Source: Ignavibacteriales bacterium
GTDB lineage: Bacteria > Bacteroidota > Ignavibacteria > Ignavibacteriales > Melioribacteraceae
Direction of reading: 5' to 3'
Length of the DNA: 6,376 nt
Assembly (NCBI GenBank): GCA_027080245.1
Contig: JALWSN010000279.1
Span: forward strand, 1 to 6,376
In this document: positions 1 to 6,145 of the stretch, piece after piece
Numbering within the stretch: the stretch's first letter is position 1
Layout: each line of letters starts with the position of its first letter
Notes under the pieces: generated by a model
Told to the model about the DNA's origin: nothing
The model's database searches: none
What the model saw: only the letters and a program-made list of their open reading frames with translations
Program-made: the position numbers and the translations under genes

Positions 1-2184
1 ATACATGCTCTCGCCCATGTTGTAAAACATGAAAGACAAAATATCCGTGTAAAGATTAATTGTTTTGCTTGTGCTTGCCCCGGCGCCGTGCCCCACCTTT
101 GTTTCGATTCTAATTAAAATGGGATTGTTCCCTTTGTATTTTTCCTGAAGCGTCGCAGTGTATTTAAATGAATGCGCCGGGAACACCCTATCGTCGTGGT
201 CGGCTGTAGTAATTAACATTGCCGGGTAATTTAACCCCGATTTAATATTGTGCAAAGGCGAGTATTTGTAAAGATATTTAAATTGTTTTTCGTTGTCGCT
301 TGAGCCATATTCCGGAACCCAAGCCCAGCCAATGGTAAATTTCTGAAAGCGCAGCATGTCCATTACTCCCACTGCCGCAATTGCTACGCGGAAGAGTTCG
401 GGATGCTGGTTTGTTACTGCTCCTATTAATAGTCCGCCGTTCGAGCCGCCAAAAATAGCAAGCTTTTTGGGGGAAGTGTATTTTTCCTTAATTAAATACT
501 TTGCCGCGTAAACAAAATCGTCGAACACATTTTGCTTGTTGAAAAGCATTCCGGCTTTGTGCCATTTTTCACCGTATTCGCCGCCGCCTCGCAAACAAGC
601 CATTGCGTACACCCCGCCGTTTTCCAGCAGAGGTAAAATGGTAATCCTGAACGACGGCCTCATCGAAATGTTAAACCCGCCGTAACCGTAAAGCATTGTG
701 GGATTGTCGCCGTCTAATTTTAATCCTTTTTTGTGAACGATGAACAACGGGATTTTCGTTCCGTCCTTGCTCTTGTAAAAAACTTCCTTTGTAACGTAGT
801 TCTCAATATTAAATTTCAAATTGGATTTCTTGAACAAGTAAGTTTTGTTTTTTTCTACGTCGTAACGGTAAATTGTTGGCGGGTAAGTAAACGAGGTAAA
901 AGTGTAAAATAATTCCTTTTGATTTTTCTTTCCCCAAAATCCGTAAGCCGTTCCGATGCCCGGCAGCTTTACGTCGTAAAGTTTTTTGCCCGTTAAGTCG
1001 AATACGCTTACCTTCGTGTTAGCATCCTTCAGGTAAGTTACAAATAATTTGCCTCCTACAACCGAGGCAGAGTTAATAACATACTTTGATTCTGGAATAA
1101 TAGTTTTCCATTTTTCCTTGGCGGGATGATTGGGATCAACCAAAACAACTTTGTAATTAGGCGCCTTGTAATTGGTTAAAATTAAAAATTTGTTCCCCAA
1201 ATTATTAATGAACGAATAATTAGCTTCGGCCTTTCCGAATATCATTTTAATTTTAGGTTTAATCCTGCTCAGCTTTCCGTAAGCCAACAAATTGTTGTTT
1301 GACGAGCCTTCCCAAATTGAAATAACCAAATATTTCCCATCGTCCGTAACTCCCGCGCTGAAACCTCTGTAAGGATGCTTTTTGTCCTGGTAAATCAATA
1401 CGTCCTTCGATTGTTTCGTCCCGACTTTGTGGTAAAATACTTTCTGGAATTTCACCTTTACTTTTAATTTGTTTTTCCCTTTGGGTTCGTCGTAGCGACT
1501 GTAATAAAAGCCGTCTTTAAACCAGGACATCCCTGAAAACTTAATCCATTGTAAATGATCCGGCAAAAGTTTTTTATCCTTAACACTCATTACGTAAAAC
1601 TCCCGCCAATCCGAGCCGCCGCGGGAAATGCTGTAGCTGCAATACTTTGCACTTCTGGAAAAACTCATTCCGGCAAGGCTTACCGAACCGTCTTTCGAGA
1701 ACTTGTTCGGGTCCAGAAAAACTTCCGCTTGCCCGTTTAATCCTTTCTGGTAATAAACTACGCTCTGTTCCTGCAAGCCGTTGTTCTTCGAATAAAAATA
1801 ATACTCTCCCTCAATTCGAGGGGCGGAATATTTTTCGTAATTCCAAAGTTCTTTGAATCTTTTCCGAAGCTTGTCCCTAAAGGGGATTTTGCTCAAATAA
1901 TCCCGCGTTAATTTGTTTTCCTCGCTTACCCATTTTTTTACTTCAGGCGACTTTACATTCTCCATCCACCTGTAAGGATCCGCCACCTTCACTCCAAAAT
2001 AGTTGTCCACAACGCTGTCTTTTCTTGCCTTCGGATAGGTTAGCCTTTTATTTGAATTGCAGCCCCAAGCAAGCAGCGCAATTGCGACGGAAAGAGCGAG
2101 GATTAATTTTGGCAATCGCGGGTATTCTTTAATTGAATTAAAATTTAACGAGCGCTTCTCTCCGAATTGATTCCCTTTTCTCAT
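1..2184 (-). CDS. Prolyl oligopeptidase (S9A family), exported, C-terminus cut by window edge
   Basis: Serine peptidase that cleaves short peptides on the carboxyl side of proline. The frame is open for 728 codons from ATG at 2184 to base 1, with no stop in view. The N-terminus is a signal sequence: a basic stretch to about residue 26, a hydrophobic core at about 27-38, and a candidate lipobox LLAWGC with Cys42, so the mature protein is probably a lipoprotein or periplasmic. DPYRWME at 69-75 is the usual S9A N-terminal signature. Residues of roughly 110-450 form the beta-propeller region. The alpha/beta hydrolase domain has RGGGEYGEKWH at 532-542, GGSNGG with nucleophile Ser581, DHDDR with catalytic Asp664 and the substrate-binding Arg666, and GHGAG with His699. 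About 30 residues follow that His in the pig enzyme and 29 are visible here, so only a few residues are missing. The enzyme looks intact. It has its own leader, separated from the upstream operon by a terminator. Family and active site are certain; lipidation is inferred. Confidence 0.96.
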   Translation of the reverse strand, partial: MRKGNQFGEKRSLNFNSIKEYPRLPKLILALSVAIALLAWGCNSNKRLTYPKARKDSVVDNYFGVKVADPYRWMENVKSPEVKKWVSEENKLTRDYLSKIPFRDKLRKRFKELWNYEKYSAPRIEGEYYFYSKNNGLQEQSVVYYQKGLNGQAEVFLDPNKFSKDGSVSLAGMSFSRSAKYCSYSISRGGSDWREFYVMSVKDKKLLPDHLQWIKFSGMSWFKDGFYYSRYDEPKGKNKLKVKVKFQKVFYHKVGTKQSKDVLIYQDKKHPYRGFSAGVTDDGKYLVISIWEGSSNNNLLAYGKLSRIKPKIKMIFGKAEANYSFINNLGNKFLILTNYKAPNYKVVLVDPNHPAKEKWKTIIPESKYVINSASVVGGKLFVTYLKDANTKVSVFDLTGKKLYDVKLPGIGTAYGFWGKKNQKELFYTFTSFTYPPTIYRYDVEKNKTYLFKKSNLKFNIENYVTKEVFYKSKDGTKIPLFIVHKKGLKLDGDNPTMLYGYGGFNISMRPSFRITILPLLENGGVYAMACLRGGGEYGEKWHKAGMLFNKQNVFDDFVYAAKYLIKEKYTSPKKLAIFGGSNGGLLIGAVTNQHPELFRVAIAAVGVMDMLRFQKFTIGWAWVPEYGSSDNEKQFKYLYKYSPLHNIKSGLNYPAMLITTADHDDRVFPAHSFKYTATLQEKYKGNNPILIRIETKVGHGAGASTSKTINLYTDILSFMFYNMGESMY

Positions 2185-2190
2185 TTCCCT

Positions 2191-2196
2191 TCCTCC
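2191..2196 (-). promoter_or_regulatory. Ribosome binding site of the prolyl oligopeptidase gene
   Basis: GGAGGA on the minus strand, six bases before the ATG at 2184. It fixes this start even though it gives an unusually long, 26-residue region before the hydrophobic core. The next Met in frame is residue 74, which would lose the signal sequence entirely. Confidence 0.85.
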
Positions 2197-2197
2197 G

Positions 2198-2213
2198 AAT
2201 TAAATTTGTTCGA
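2198..2213. repeat. 16-base direct match to 5965-5980 (leader copy)
   Basis: The word TCGAACAAATTTAATT on the minus strand here is found unchanged on the plus strand at 5965-5980. With flanks, 21 of 25 bases match (2198-2222 against 5980-5956). In this leader it abuts the shared palindromic element at 2214. The word is AT-rich, so part of the match could be chance, but both copies lie in non-coding leaders. Confidence 0.5.
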
Positions 2214-2252
2214 TTACTTTAATGAACCGTCGTTCAATAATTGCAAATTCCG
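2214..2252 (+). promoter_or_regulatory. Shared palindromic leader element, copy upstream of prolyl oligopeptidase
   Basis: This stretch aligns with the minus strand at 5711-5674, upstream of the M24 peptidase gene, at 33 of 39 columns with one single-base gap. The core is an inverted repeat TGAAC-CGTC-GTTCA at 2223-2236. Further shared words are TTRCTT at the left end and AAATTCCG at the right end. The core lies 39 bases or more upstream of the ATG at 2184. A protein-binding operator is the simplest reading. Its flanks run in the opposite direction relative to the gene compared with the M24 copy, which a symmetric operator would tolerate. Function is inferred; the repeat itself is seen directly. 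Confidence 0.6.
2218..2246 (-). promoter_or_regulatory. Candidate promoter of the prolyl oligopeptidase gene
   Basis: On the minus strand TTGCAA (2246-2241) is followed after 17 bases by ATTAAA (2223-2218), a weak match to a primary-sigma -35/-10 pair. The spacer is almost filled by the TGAAC-N4-GTTCA palindrome, which would let a bound repressor block the promoter. The -10 match is poor and the region is AT-rich, so confidence is low. Confidence 0.25.
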
Positions 2253-2398
2253 AATGAGCGACATTAACAAATAGCGACTTAAAAAACTTAAACGTTGAAA
2301 ATAAAGTTACTCCCAAACATTCTTCCACGAAACAAGAACAAATTTTACCAACAAAAAAACTTTGAATTTTTCCAAAAGTTAAAGCCCCACAAACACCC
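2253..2398. other. Non-coding remainder of the gap between the two transcription units
   Basis: The full gap 2185-2484 holds, from left to right, the oligopeptidase ribosome site, the two repeat elements, this AT-rich stretch, the hexamer array and the terminator. In 2253-2398 I see no gene, no strong hairpin and no clear promoter. A plus-strand reading frame through it starts with TTG, has no ribosome site and runs through the hexamers and terminator as Leu-Asn repeats, so it is not supported. Confidence 0.6.
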
Positions 2399-2440
2399 CC
2401 TCAACCTTAATCTTACCCTTAACCTCAACCTTAACCTTAA
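2399..2440. repeat. Seven-unit hexanucleotide tandem repeat
   Basis: Seven units in perfect register with no indels. In plus-strand order they are CCTCAA, CCTTAA, TCTTAC, CCTTAA, CCTCAA, CCTTAA, CCTTAA. Four are identical CCTTAA, two are CCTCAA and one is TCTTAC. The array starts eight bases beyond the terminator hairpin of the TlpA-like gene and lies between the two transcription units. It is short and slightly degenerate, so it may or may not still vary in copy number. Confidence 0.9.
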
Positions 2441-2475
2441 AATAAAAACGCCCCGGAAGAAAGCTCTCGGGGCGT
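2441..2475 (-). terminator. Rho-independent terminator of the M24-TlpA operon
   Basis: On the minus strand ACGCCCCG (2475-2468) pairs perfectly with CGGGGCGT (2455-2448), an 8-bp GC-rich stem. The 12-base loop can add a few more pairs, closing on CTTT. The stem is followed at once by a T-rich run (TTTTATT, 2447-2441). It begins ten bases after the TAA stop of the TlpA-like gene at 2485. The T tract lies only on the minus-strand side, so it terminates leftward transcription. Confidence 0.88.
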
Positions 2476-2484
2476 CGAAATTAA

Positions 2485-4380
2485 TTATCTAATTAACGAA
2501 ATCACAGCGCTCAGTTCGGCGGCAAGATGTTCGGCCGAGCCGGAGAATCCCACGCTTTTGTAACGGATATTTCCATTCTTGTCGATTACAAATTTAGTGG
2601 GAATACCTTCCACTTTGTATTTCGCAACAACTTCGTTATTTCCGTCAATTAATACGTGGAAAGGATAATTGTTACTCGTAATAAAATTCTTTGCGTTCAT
2701 TGCTTTGTTTTGAACTCTCTCCCAAGTATTTACGAACAGAAAAGCAACACTCTTGTCGTTTGCAAATTTGTTTACCGCCATTTTCATTCCAGGGAACGAA
2801 GCTTTGCACGGTCCGCACCACGTAGCCCAAAAATCTACCACTACGGTTTTTCCCTTAAAATCGCTTAAGCTAACTTTGTTGCCGTCCAGGTCGGTCAACG
2901 TAAAATCGGGTGCGGGTTCTTTAACAAGTTCGCTTTTAATTTCCCTAACCATTGCTTCGTTTGCCTTACTTTCAAGTTCGCTCAGGTAATTTTGGTAATC
3001 CTTCGAACCCGGGTTTAATGCCTCGTAAGATTTCTTCAGCATTTCTTTCATTGCCGAGGTCGCCTGCCCTTTGCGCACAATGCCTTCCAGCTGTTCTTTT
3101 GCTTCTTTGTATTTTTTAGCATCAACCAAAAGTTGCGCGTAAAGCTCTTCCGTTTGCGGATCTTCGTAATCCTCTGGCGTTAATTTAACGGCTTTTGCCA
3201 GCGCTTCAATCGCTTGTTTTTTCTTTCCCAACTCATTTTCAATTTTACCAAAATCAGCGTAATTAACCGCCAGGTAATAATCGTTCATCGATTTCCAATT
3301 TTTTTCCGTCAACTGCTTCGGCTTTTCGCTTAGCGGAAGATTAACTTCCTTTTCACCGCGCTTAATTCCCAAGCGTGAAAATTTCTCTGCCAACCGTAAA
3401 TCTCTTTTCTTGCTCTTAAGCAACTTCGAAACCGTGTAGGAAATGTAGTAAGGGTGAACGTCGTTTAAATTATTTTTGCAAAATTTGTACGCCCCCTTAA
3501 AATCATTTTGCTGCATGAACCTTCTTAAAATAGTTAACACAACGTTATCGGCGTATTTGCTTTTGGGAAAGTTATTTTTGAACTCCTTGAATTTGGCAAT
3601 AACCATTTGCGTAGTGGGCAAATAGGACAATTGGTTAATCGCGTCCCGCTGCGCCACAATGCCTTTTGGGTAACGCTTGATTACTTCTTCCTTTACTCGC
3701 TCGAAATTTTTGTTGTCCTTTAAAAATCCATACACGTCAACTAAGATGTTCCATTGTTCTTCCGTTAAATTCTTTGCCTTTTCCAGCTCTTCAGCTTCTT
3801 TTCTGATTTTCTGGTTCAGATTGCCCGATTTGTCTTCTCGCGTCATCAATCTTAAATAAGGCGCAATGAAATCCTTTTTAATTTGCGGATTATTTTTGAA
3901 GGCTTCCGTTAAAAGCTTGTAAGCTTTTGCGTTGTCCCTCGAGCCTCCGAAATCTCTAATCCAGCCTGTGTACGCAAGCGCAAGGGCGGCTTTTGCTCCG
4001 GGAACGGCGTCTCCGTTTTCGTCGTAAACCTGAATAAAATATCCTTGATTGTTGTTGTTGTCAACAATTTTATCCGACGAAAATTTAACCAGAACACCTC
4101 TCACGTTTTCCTTTATTGGCAGTTTTGCCGTCCAAATTCCATTCTCATTTTTCATTTGAACGTCCCGGGCGTCCTCAACGTCTACATTGAACTGGTAAGC
4201 CGTCATCGTTACGTCTTTTGCGTCCTTCAAATTAGTTGACTTGGCGTTGTAATAAACCACGGCAATTTTTCCCCGTACGGGCTTTGCCGGTTCCGTGTAA
4301 GGATTGCTTTGCTTTGTCTTCTTAGAACACGAAGCGACAAGTAAAATAAAAAGCAATCCAGTCAAAGATTTTTTTAGCAT
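2485..4380 (-). CDS. TlpA-like thioredoxin-fold lipoprotein with beta-type N-terminal region and TPR-like middle
   Basis: Predicted envelope thiol-disulfide oxidoreductase of 631 residues. A lipoprotein signal ends in the lipobox LVASC (Cys18), so it is probably anchored in a membrane facing the periplasm. Residues of about 35-140 look like a beta-sandwich, possibly a ligand- or carbohydrate-binding fold; I cannot name the family. Residues of about 145-480 are rich in paired amphipathic helices; the best TPR-like stretch is about 363-450. The C-terminal redoxin domain (about 488-631) opens with PAPDFTLTDLDG, has WCGPC with redox Cys522 and Cys525, and has the expected cis-proline in GIPT (Pro594). 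That is a complete TlpA/ResA-type active site. Simple TlpA/ResA proteins are under 200 residues, so most of this protein is extra. GGAGA lies five bases before the ATG. It follows the M24 gene by 32 bases, with no promoter or terminator between, and ends in a strong terminator. The enzymatic class is clear; the physiological substrate is unknown. Confidence 0.93.
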   Translation of the reverse strand: MLKKSLTGLLFILLVASCSKKTKQSNPYTEPAKPVRGKIAVVYYNAKSTNLKDAKDVTMTAYQFNVDVEDARDVQMKNENGIWTAKLPIKENVRGVLVKFSSDKIVDNNNNQGYFIQVYDENGDAVPGAKAALALAYTGWIRDFGGSRDNAKAYKLLTEAFKNNPQIKKDFIAPYLRLMTREDKSGNLNQKIRKEAEELEKAKNLTEEQWNILVDVYGFLKDNKNFERVKEEVIKRYPKGIVAQRDAINQLSYLPTTQMVIAKFKEFKNNFPKSKYADNVVLTILRRFMQQNDFKGAYKFCKNNLNDVHPYYISYTVSKLLKSKKRDLRLAEKFSRLGIKRGEKEVNLPLSEKPKQLTEKNWKSMNDYYLAVNYADFGKIENELGKKKQAIEALAKAVKLTPEDYEDPQTEELYAQLLVDAKKYKEAKEQLEGIVRKGQATSAMKEMLKKSYEALNPGSKDYQNYLSELESKANEAMVREIKSELVKEPAPDFTLTDLDGNKVSLSDFKGKTVVVDFWATWCGPCKASFPGMKMAVNKFANDKSVAFLFVNTWERVQNKAMNAKNFITSNNYPFHVLIDGNNEVVAKYKVEGIPTKFVIDKNGNIRYKSVGFSGSAEHLAAELSAVISLIR

Positions 4381-4412
4381 TACTTTCTCCGTTTAATTTA
4401 AAAATACATTTG

Positions 4413-5603
4413 CTATTTAATTAAATAAAGTTCTTTTTGCGGTTTCGAAAGGAATTCGCAACCGTTTTCAGTAACAACAACCTCTTCTTCGATTGTGGCT
4501 ATTCCGAATCCTTCAATAGTAAGGCGCGGCTCGATTGTAAACACTTGGTTCTTTTCTATTTTCAAATAGGGAAGGTTTCCGTATCGCTCCCATTTAGGCG
4601 CCAGAAGCGCGCCGCCGTCGTGCGCTACCCTTCCTACCTGATGCCCCAGTCCGTGCGGGTATTCCTCGTAACCGTTCTCCACAATAAAGCTTCGCGCAAT
4701 ATCGTCGATTGTGTAAGCTACCGCTCCCGGACGAATAGCGTCCGCCGCCCGCTGAATCGATTCAACAATCACGTTAAACCCGCGTTTTACTTCCTCGGGC
4801 GCGTCTGTCTCTCCTTCCCGCAAAACGTACCACGTCCTTTGTAAATCCGAACAATACCCATTGAGTTTAATTCCAAAATCCATGTTAATTACGTGACCTC
4901 TCTCCACTTTTCGCTCGGTAGGTCCCGAATGCGCGCCGGCAGTGTCCGGTCCGGTAAAAACGGAAGGACAATATTCCTCGTCCCAGGCAAAACCAAACCC
5001 CTTTTGCCGGACAATGTCTTTTACAAAATTCGCAATTTCAATTTCGCTTACTCCCGGACGAATAAACTCCGTAACTTGGTCGAAAATTTTTAGCGTTTCC
5101 TTAATGGCTTCTTTCATTATGCTTAATTCGGTTGGGGATTTCCTCCCTCGTAGCGCGGCGACAATTTCCTCCGAAGAAACAAGCCTCTCCTTAAACGGCG
5201 TTCCCGTCAAATATTTCTGCAATTGCAAAAACATACCGTGCGTCAATCCGTCCGCAAGGCTTGAGTTTTGCGAATAGTTTACTGCAATTTTTTCGGGATT
5301 GTACTTGTTGAGAATAGCCAGCAAGTCGTCCTCAATCGACTTCAAATACCCGTGAATATTGGGGTAAGTGTTTACTACTTCCATGTTAGCCACTTCCAGC
5401 GAGCCAACTATCGCGTGTCGCTCGCCGGATTTGGTAATAATGAAAGCCGACTCCCACGTTGCGTTAGTTCCCACAATTACCTCAAGCATCGGATCGGTAA
5501 TGTTGCCGGTTTCGCGCACGAACGTCAACCACATGTCAATGTCTTTTTCATTTAATATTTCAACGGCTTGTTGAATTTTTTCTAAAATTAGCTGCCTGCT
5601 CAT
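4413..5603 (-). CDS. M24-family metallopeptidase (Xaa-Pro aminopeptidase/dipeptidase type)
   Basis: Cytoplasmic peptidase of 396 residues with no signal sequence, predicted to cut Xaa-Pro bonds with a dinuclear metal centre. Residues of about 8-150 match the creatinase-type N-terminal domain. The pita-bread catalytic domain covers about 160-390 and has all five expected metal ligands: Asp242 (MDFG), Asp253 (SDLQRT), His321 (HGLGHQVG), Glu358 (TIEPRL) and Glu372 (ATIEEEV). His225 in GAHSGPT and His328 in VAHDGG match the conserved second-shell and substrate histidines. Together with FTGPDTAGAHSGPT at 216-229 this points to a bacterial M24 subgroup usually annotated only as aminopeptidase P-like. 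Whether it removes one N-terminal residue or splits dipeptides cannot be told from sequence. GGAG lies seven bases before the ATG at 5603. It is the first gene of a likely two-gene operon with the TlpA-like lipoprotein. Confidence 0.95.
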   Translation of the reverse strand: MSRQLILEKIQQAVEILNEKDIDMWLTFVRETGNITDPMLEVIVGTNATWESAFIITKSGERHAIVGSLEVANMEVVNTYPNIHGYLKSIEDDLLAILNKYNPEKIAVNYSQNSSLADGLTHGMFLQLQKYLTGTPFKERLVSSEEIVAALRGRKSPTELSIMKEAIKETLKIFDQVTEFIRPGVSEIEIANFVKDIVRQKGFGFAWDEEYCPSVFTGPDTAGAHSGPTERKVERGHVINMDFGIKLNGYCSDLQRTWYVLREGETDAPEEVKRGFNVIVESIQRAADAIRPGAVAYTIDDIARSFIVENGYEEYPHGLGHQVGRVAHDGGALLAPKWERYGNLPYLKIEKNQVFTIEPRLTIEGFGIATIEEEVVVTENGCEFLSKPQKELYLIK

Positions 5604-5673
5604 TTTAATACTCCGTTTCTTGAATCATTAAATATTTTCTACAATAATTTTTGCTCTTTATTCCTTCGTTAAG

Positions 5674-5711
5674 CGGAATTTTTAATATTGAACCACGGTT
5701 CATTTAAGCAA
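5674..5711 (-). promoter_or_regulatory. Shared palindromic leader element, copy upstream of the M24 operon
   Basis: Second copy of the element at 2214-2252, aligning at 33 of 39 columns. Its core TGAACC-AC-GGTTCA at 5689-5702 is a perfect 6-bp inverted repeat with a 2-base spacer, one pair longer per arm than in the other copy. It lies 71-108 bases upstream of the M24 ATG. The core fits a dimeric regulator's operator of GAAC-N4-GTTC type. The regulator is not in the window and its identity is unknown. Confidence 0.6.
5683..5711 (-). promoter_or_regulatory. Candidate promoter of the M24-TlpA operon
   Basis: On the minus strand TTGCTT (5711-5706), then 17 bases, then ATATTA (5688-5683); an 18-base spacer gives TATTAA instead. 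The palindrome at 5689-5702 sits inside the spacer, the same layout as proposed for the oligopeptidase gene. An alternative is a Bacteroidota-type -7 box TAnnTTTG: TATTTTTG occurs at 5716-5709, but I see no matching upstream TTG. One promoter near here is likely because no other candidate stands out; the exact boxes are uncertain. Confidence 0.35.
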
Positions 5712-5743
5712 AAATAAAAGGGATTATTATTGGTTCAGACCCC

Positions 5744-5833
5744 GAAATCTCTCATCGTTTTTTTACTGTTTTTGTTTTCAAATCTAAATATACTAAAATG
5801 TTTGGGTTTGAAAAAAACAAAAGAGAGGATTTC
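5744..5833. repeat. Long imperfect inverted repeat
   Basis: The outer arms GAAATCTCTC (5744-5753) and GAGAGGATTTC (5823-5833) pair with one bulged base. The inner arms TTTTGTTTTCAAA (5770-5782) and TTTGAAAAAAACAAAA (5807-5822) pair as 13 bp with a three-A bulge. The whole could fold into a roughly 90-base AT-rich cruciform or hairpin with an unpaired internal segment. AT-rich DNA gives such structures by chance, so significance is uncertain. Confidence 0.45.
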
Positions 5834-5964
5834 CGCGAACTAACTTTGGCGTCAATTCGATTTGGCAATTTTACACTTTAATTCGGAAGCTGTGGTTCGG
5901 CGCTAGTAAAACAAATTTTTGAGTTTCCGAAATTTTTTTAAAATTCAAAAACCAGTTAAAAGTT

Positions 5965-5980
5965 TCGAACAAATTTAATT
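5965..5980. repeat. 16-base match to 2198-2213 (intergenic copy)
   Basis: TCGAACAAATTTAATT on the plus strand, identical to the minus strand at 2213-2198 in the oligopeptidase leader. No gene start follows it here, so this copy is not serving as a gene leader in any obvious way. Confidence 0.5.
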
Positions 5981-6145
5981 GTTTTTGAACCTAAAATGCT
6001 TTGGCGATTTCATTCATTAATTGTTAAAGTTGGTAATTTGAAAATAGAATTTCCTCCCGCAAATAAAGCGCTTCCTTAAAATAAATTCTTTCAATAAAGT
6101 AAAAACAATTAGAAAATAATTTTTGTTTTTCCAAATAAATGCAAA

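Larger units (their letters stand above)
5712..6145. other. AT-rich gap without a recognisable gene
   Basis: Most of the 542 bases between the M24 gene and the right-edge membrane gene. It contains the long imperfect inverted repeat at 5744-5833, the 16-base leader match at 5965-5980, and an all-AT inverted repeat (AAAATAATTT at 6113-6122 with AAATTATTTT at 6143-6152) overlapping the stop of the right-edge gene, which might act as a weak terminator. All frames are broken often. The base composition is clearly more AT-rich than in the neighbouring genes. I recognise no decayed protein or RNA gene. Confidence 0.55.

Noticed and set aside
2399..2440. CRISPR array or telomere-like repeat
   Set aside because: The units are six bases with no spacers, and the motif is not a telomere motif; it is a simple tandem repeat.
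2295..2492. Plus-strand 65-codon frame with Leu-Asn repeats
   Set aside because: It starts with TTG, has no ribosome site, is translated from the hexamer array, and runs through the terminator hairpin into the 3' end of the TlpA-like gene.
4437..4844. Plus-strand 135-codon frame, the longest on that strand
   Set aside because: It lies fully inside the M24 gene, whose minus-strand frame has every catalytic motif. No ribosome site and no recognisable protein.
5689..5702. LexA/DinR-type SOS box
   Set aside because: The GAAC-N4-GTTC core does match the Gram-positive SOS box core, but no DNA-repair gene is present, the flanking bases differ, and the sites control peptidase genes. A different regulator is more likely.
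5689..5702. CRP/FNR-type binding site
   Set aside because: Those sites have TGA and TCA separated by six bases; here the separation is eight.
5689..5990. Cluster of GAAC/GTTC words as a multi-site operator array
   Set aside because: Seven such words in the gap are only mildly more than expected by a rough estimate, and apart from the palindrome they show no regular spacing or pairing.
5996..6079. 27-codon plus-strand ORF following the 16-base leader match
   Set aside because: Tempting because the leader word precedes it, but there is no Shine-Dalgarno sequence, the composition is random-looking and it is too short to support.
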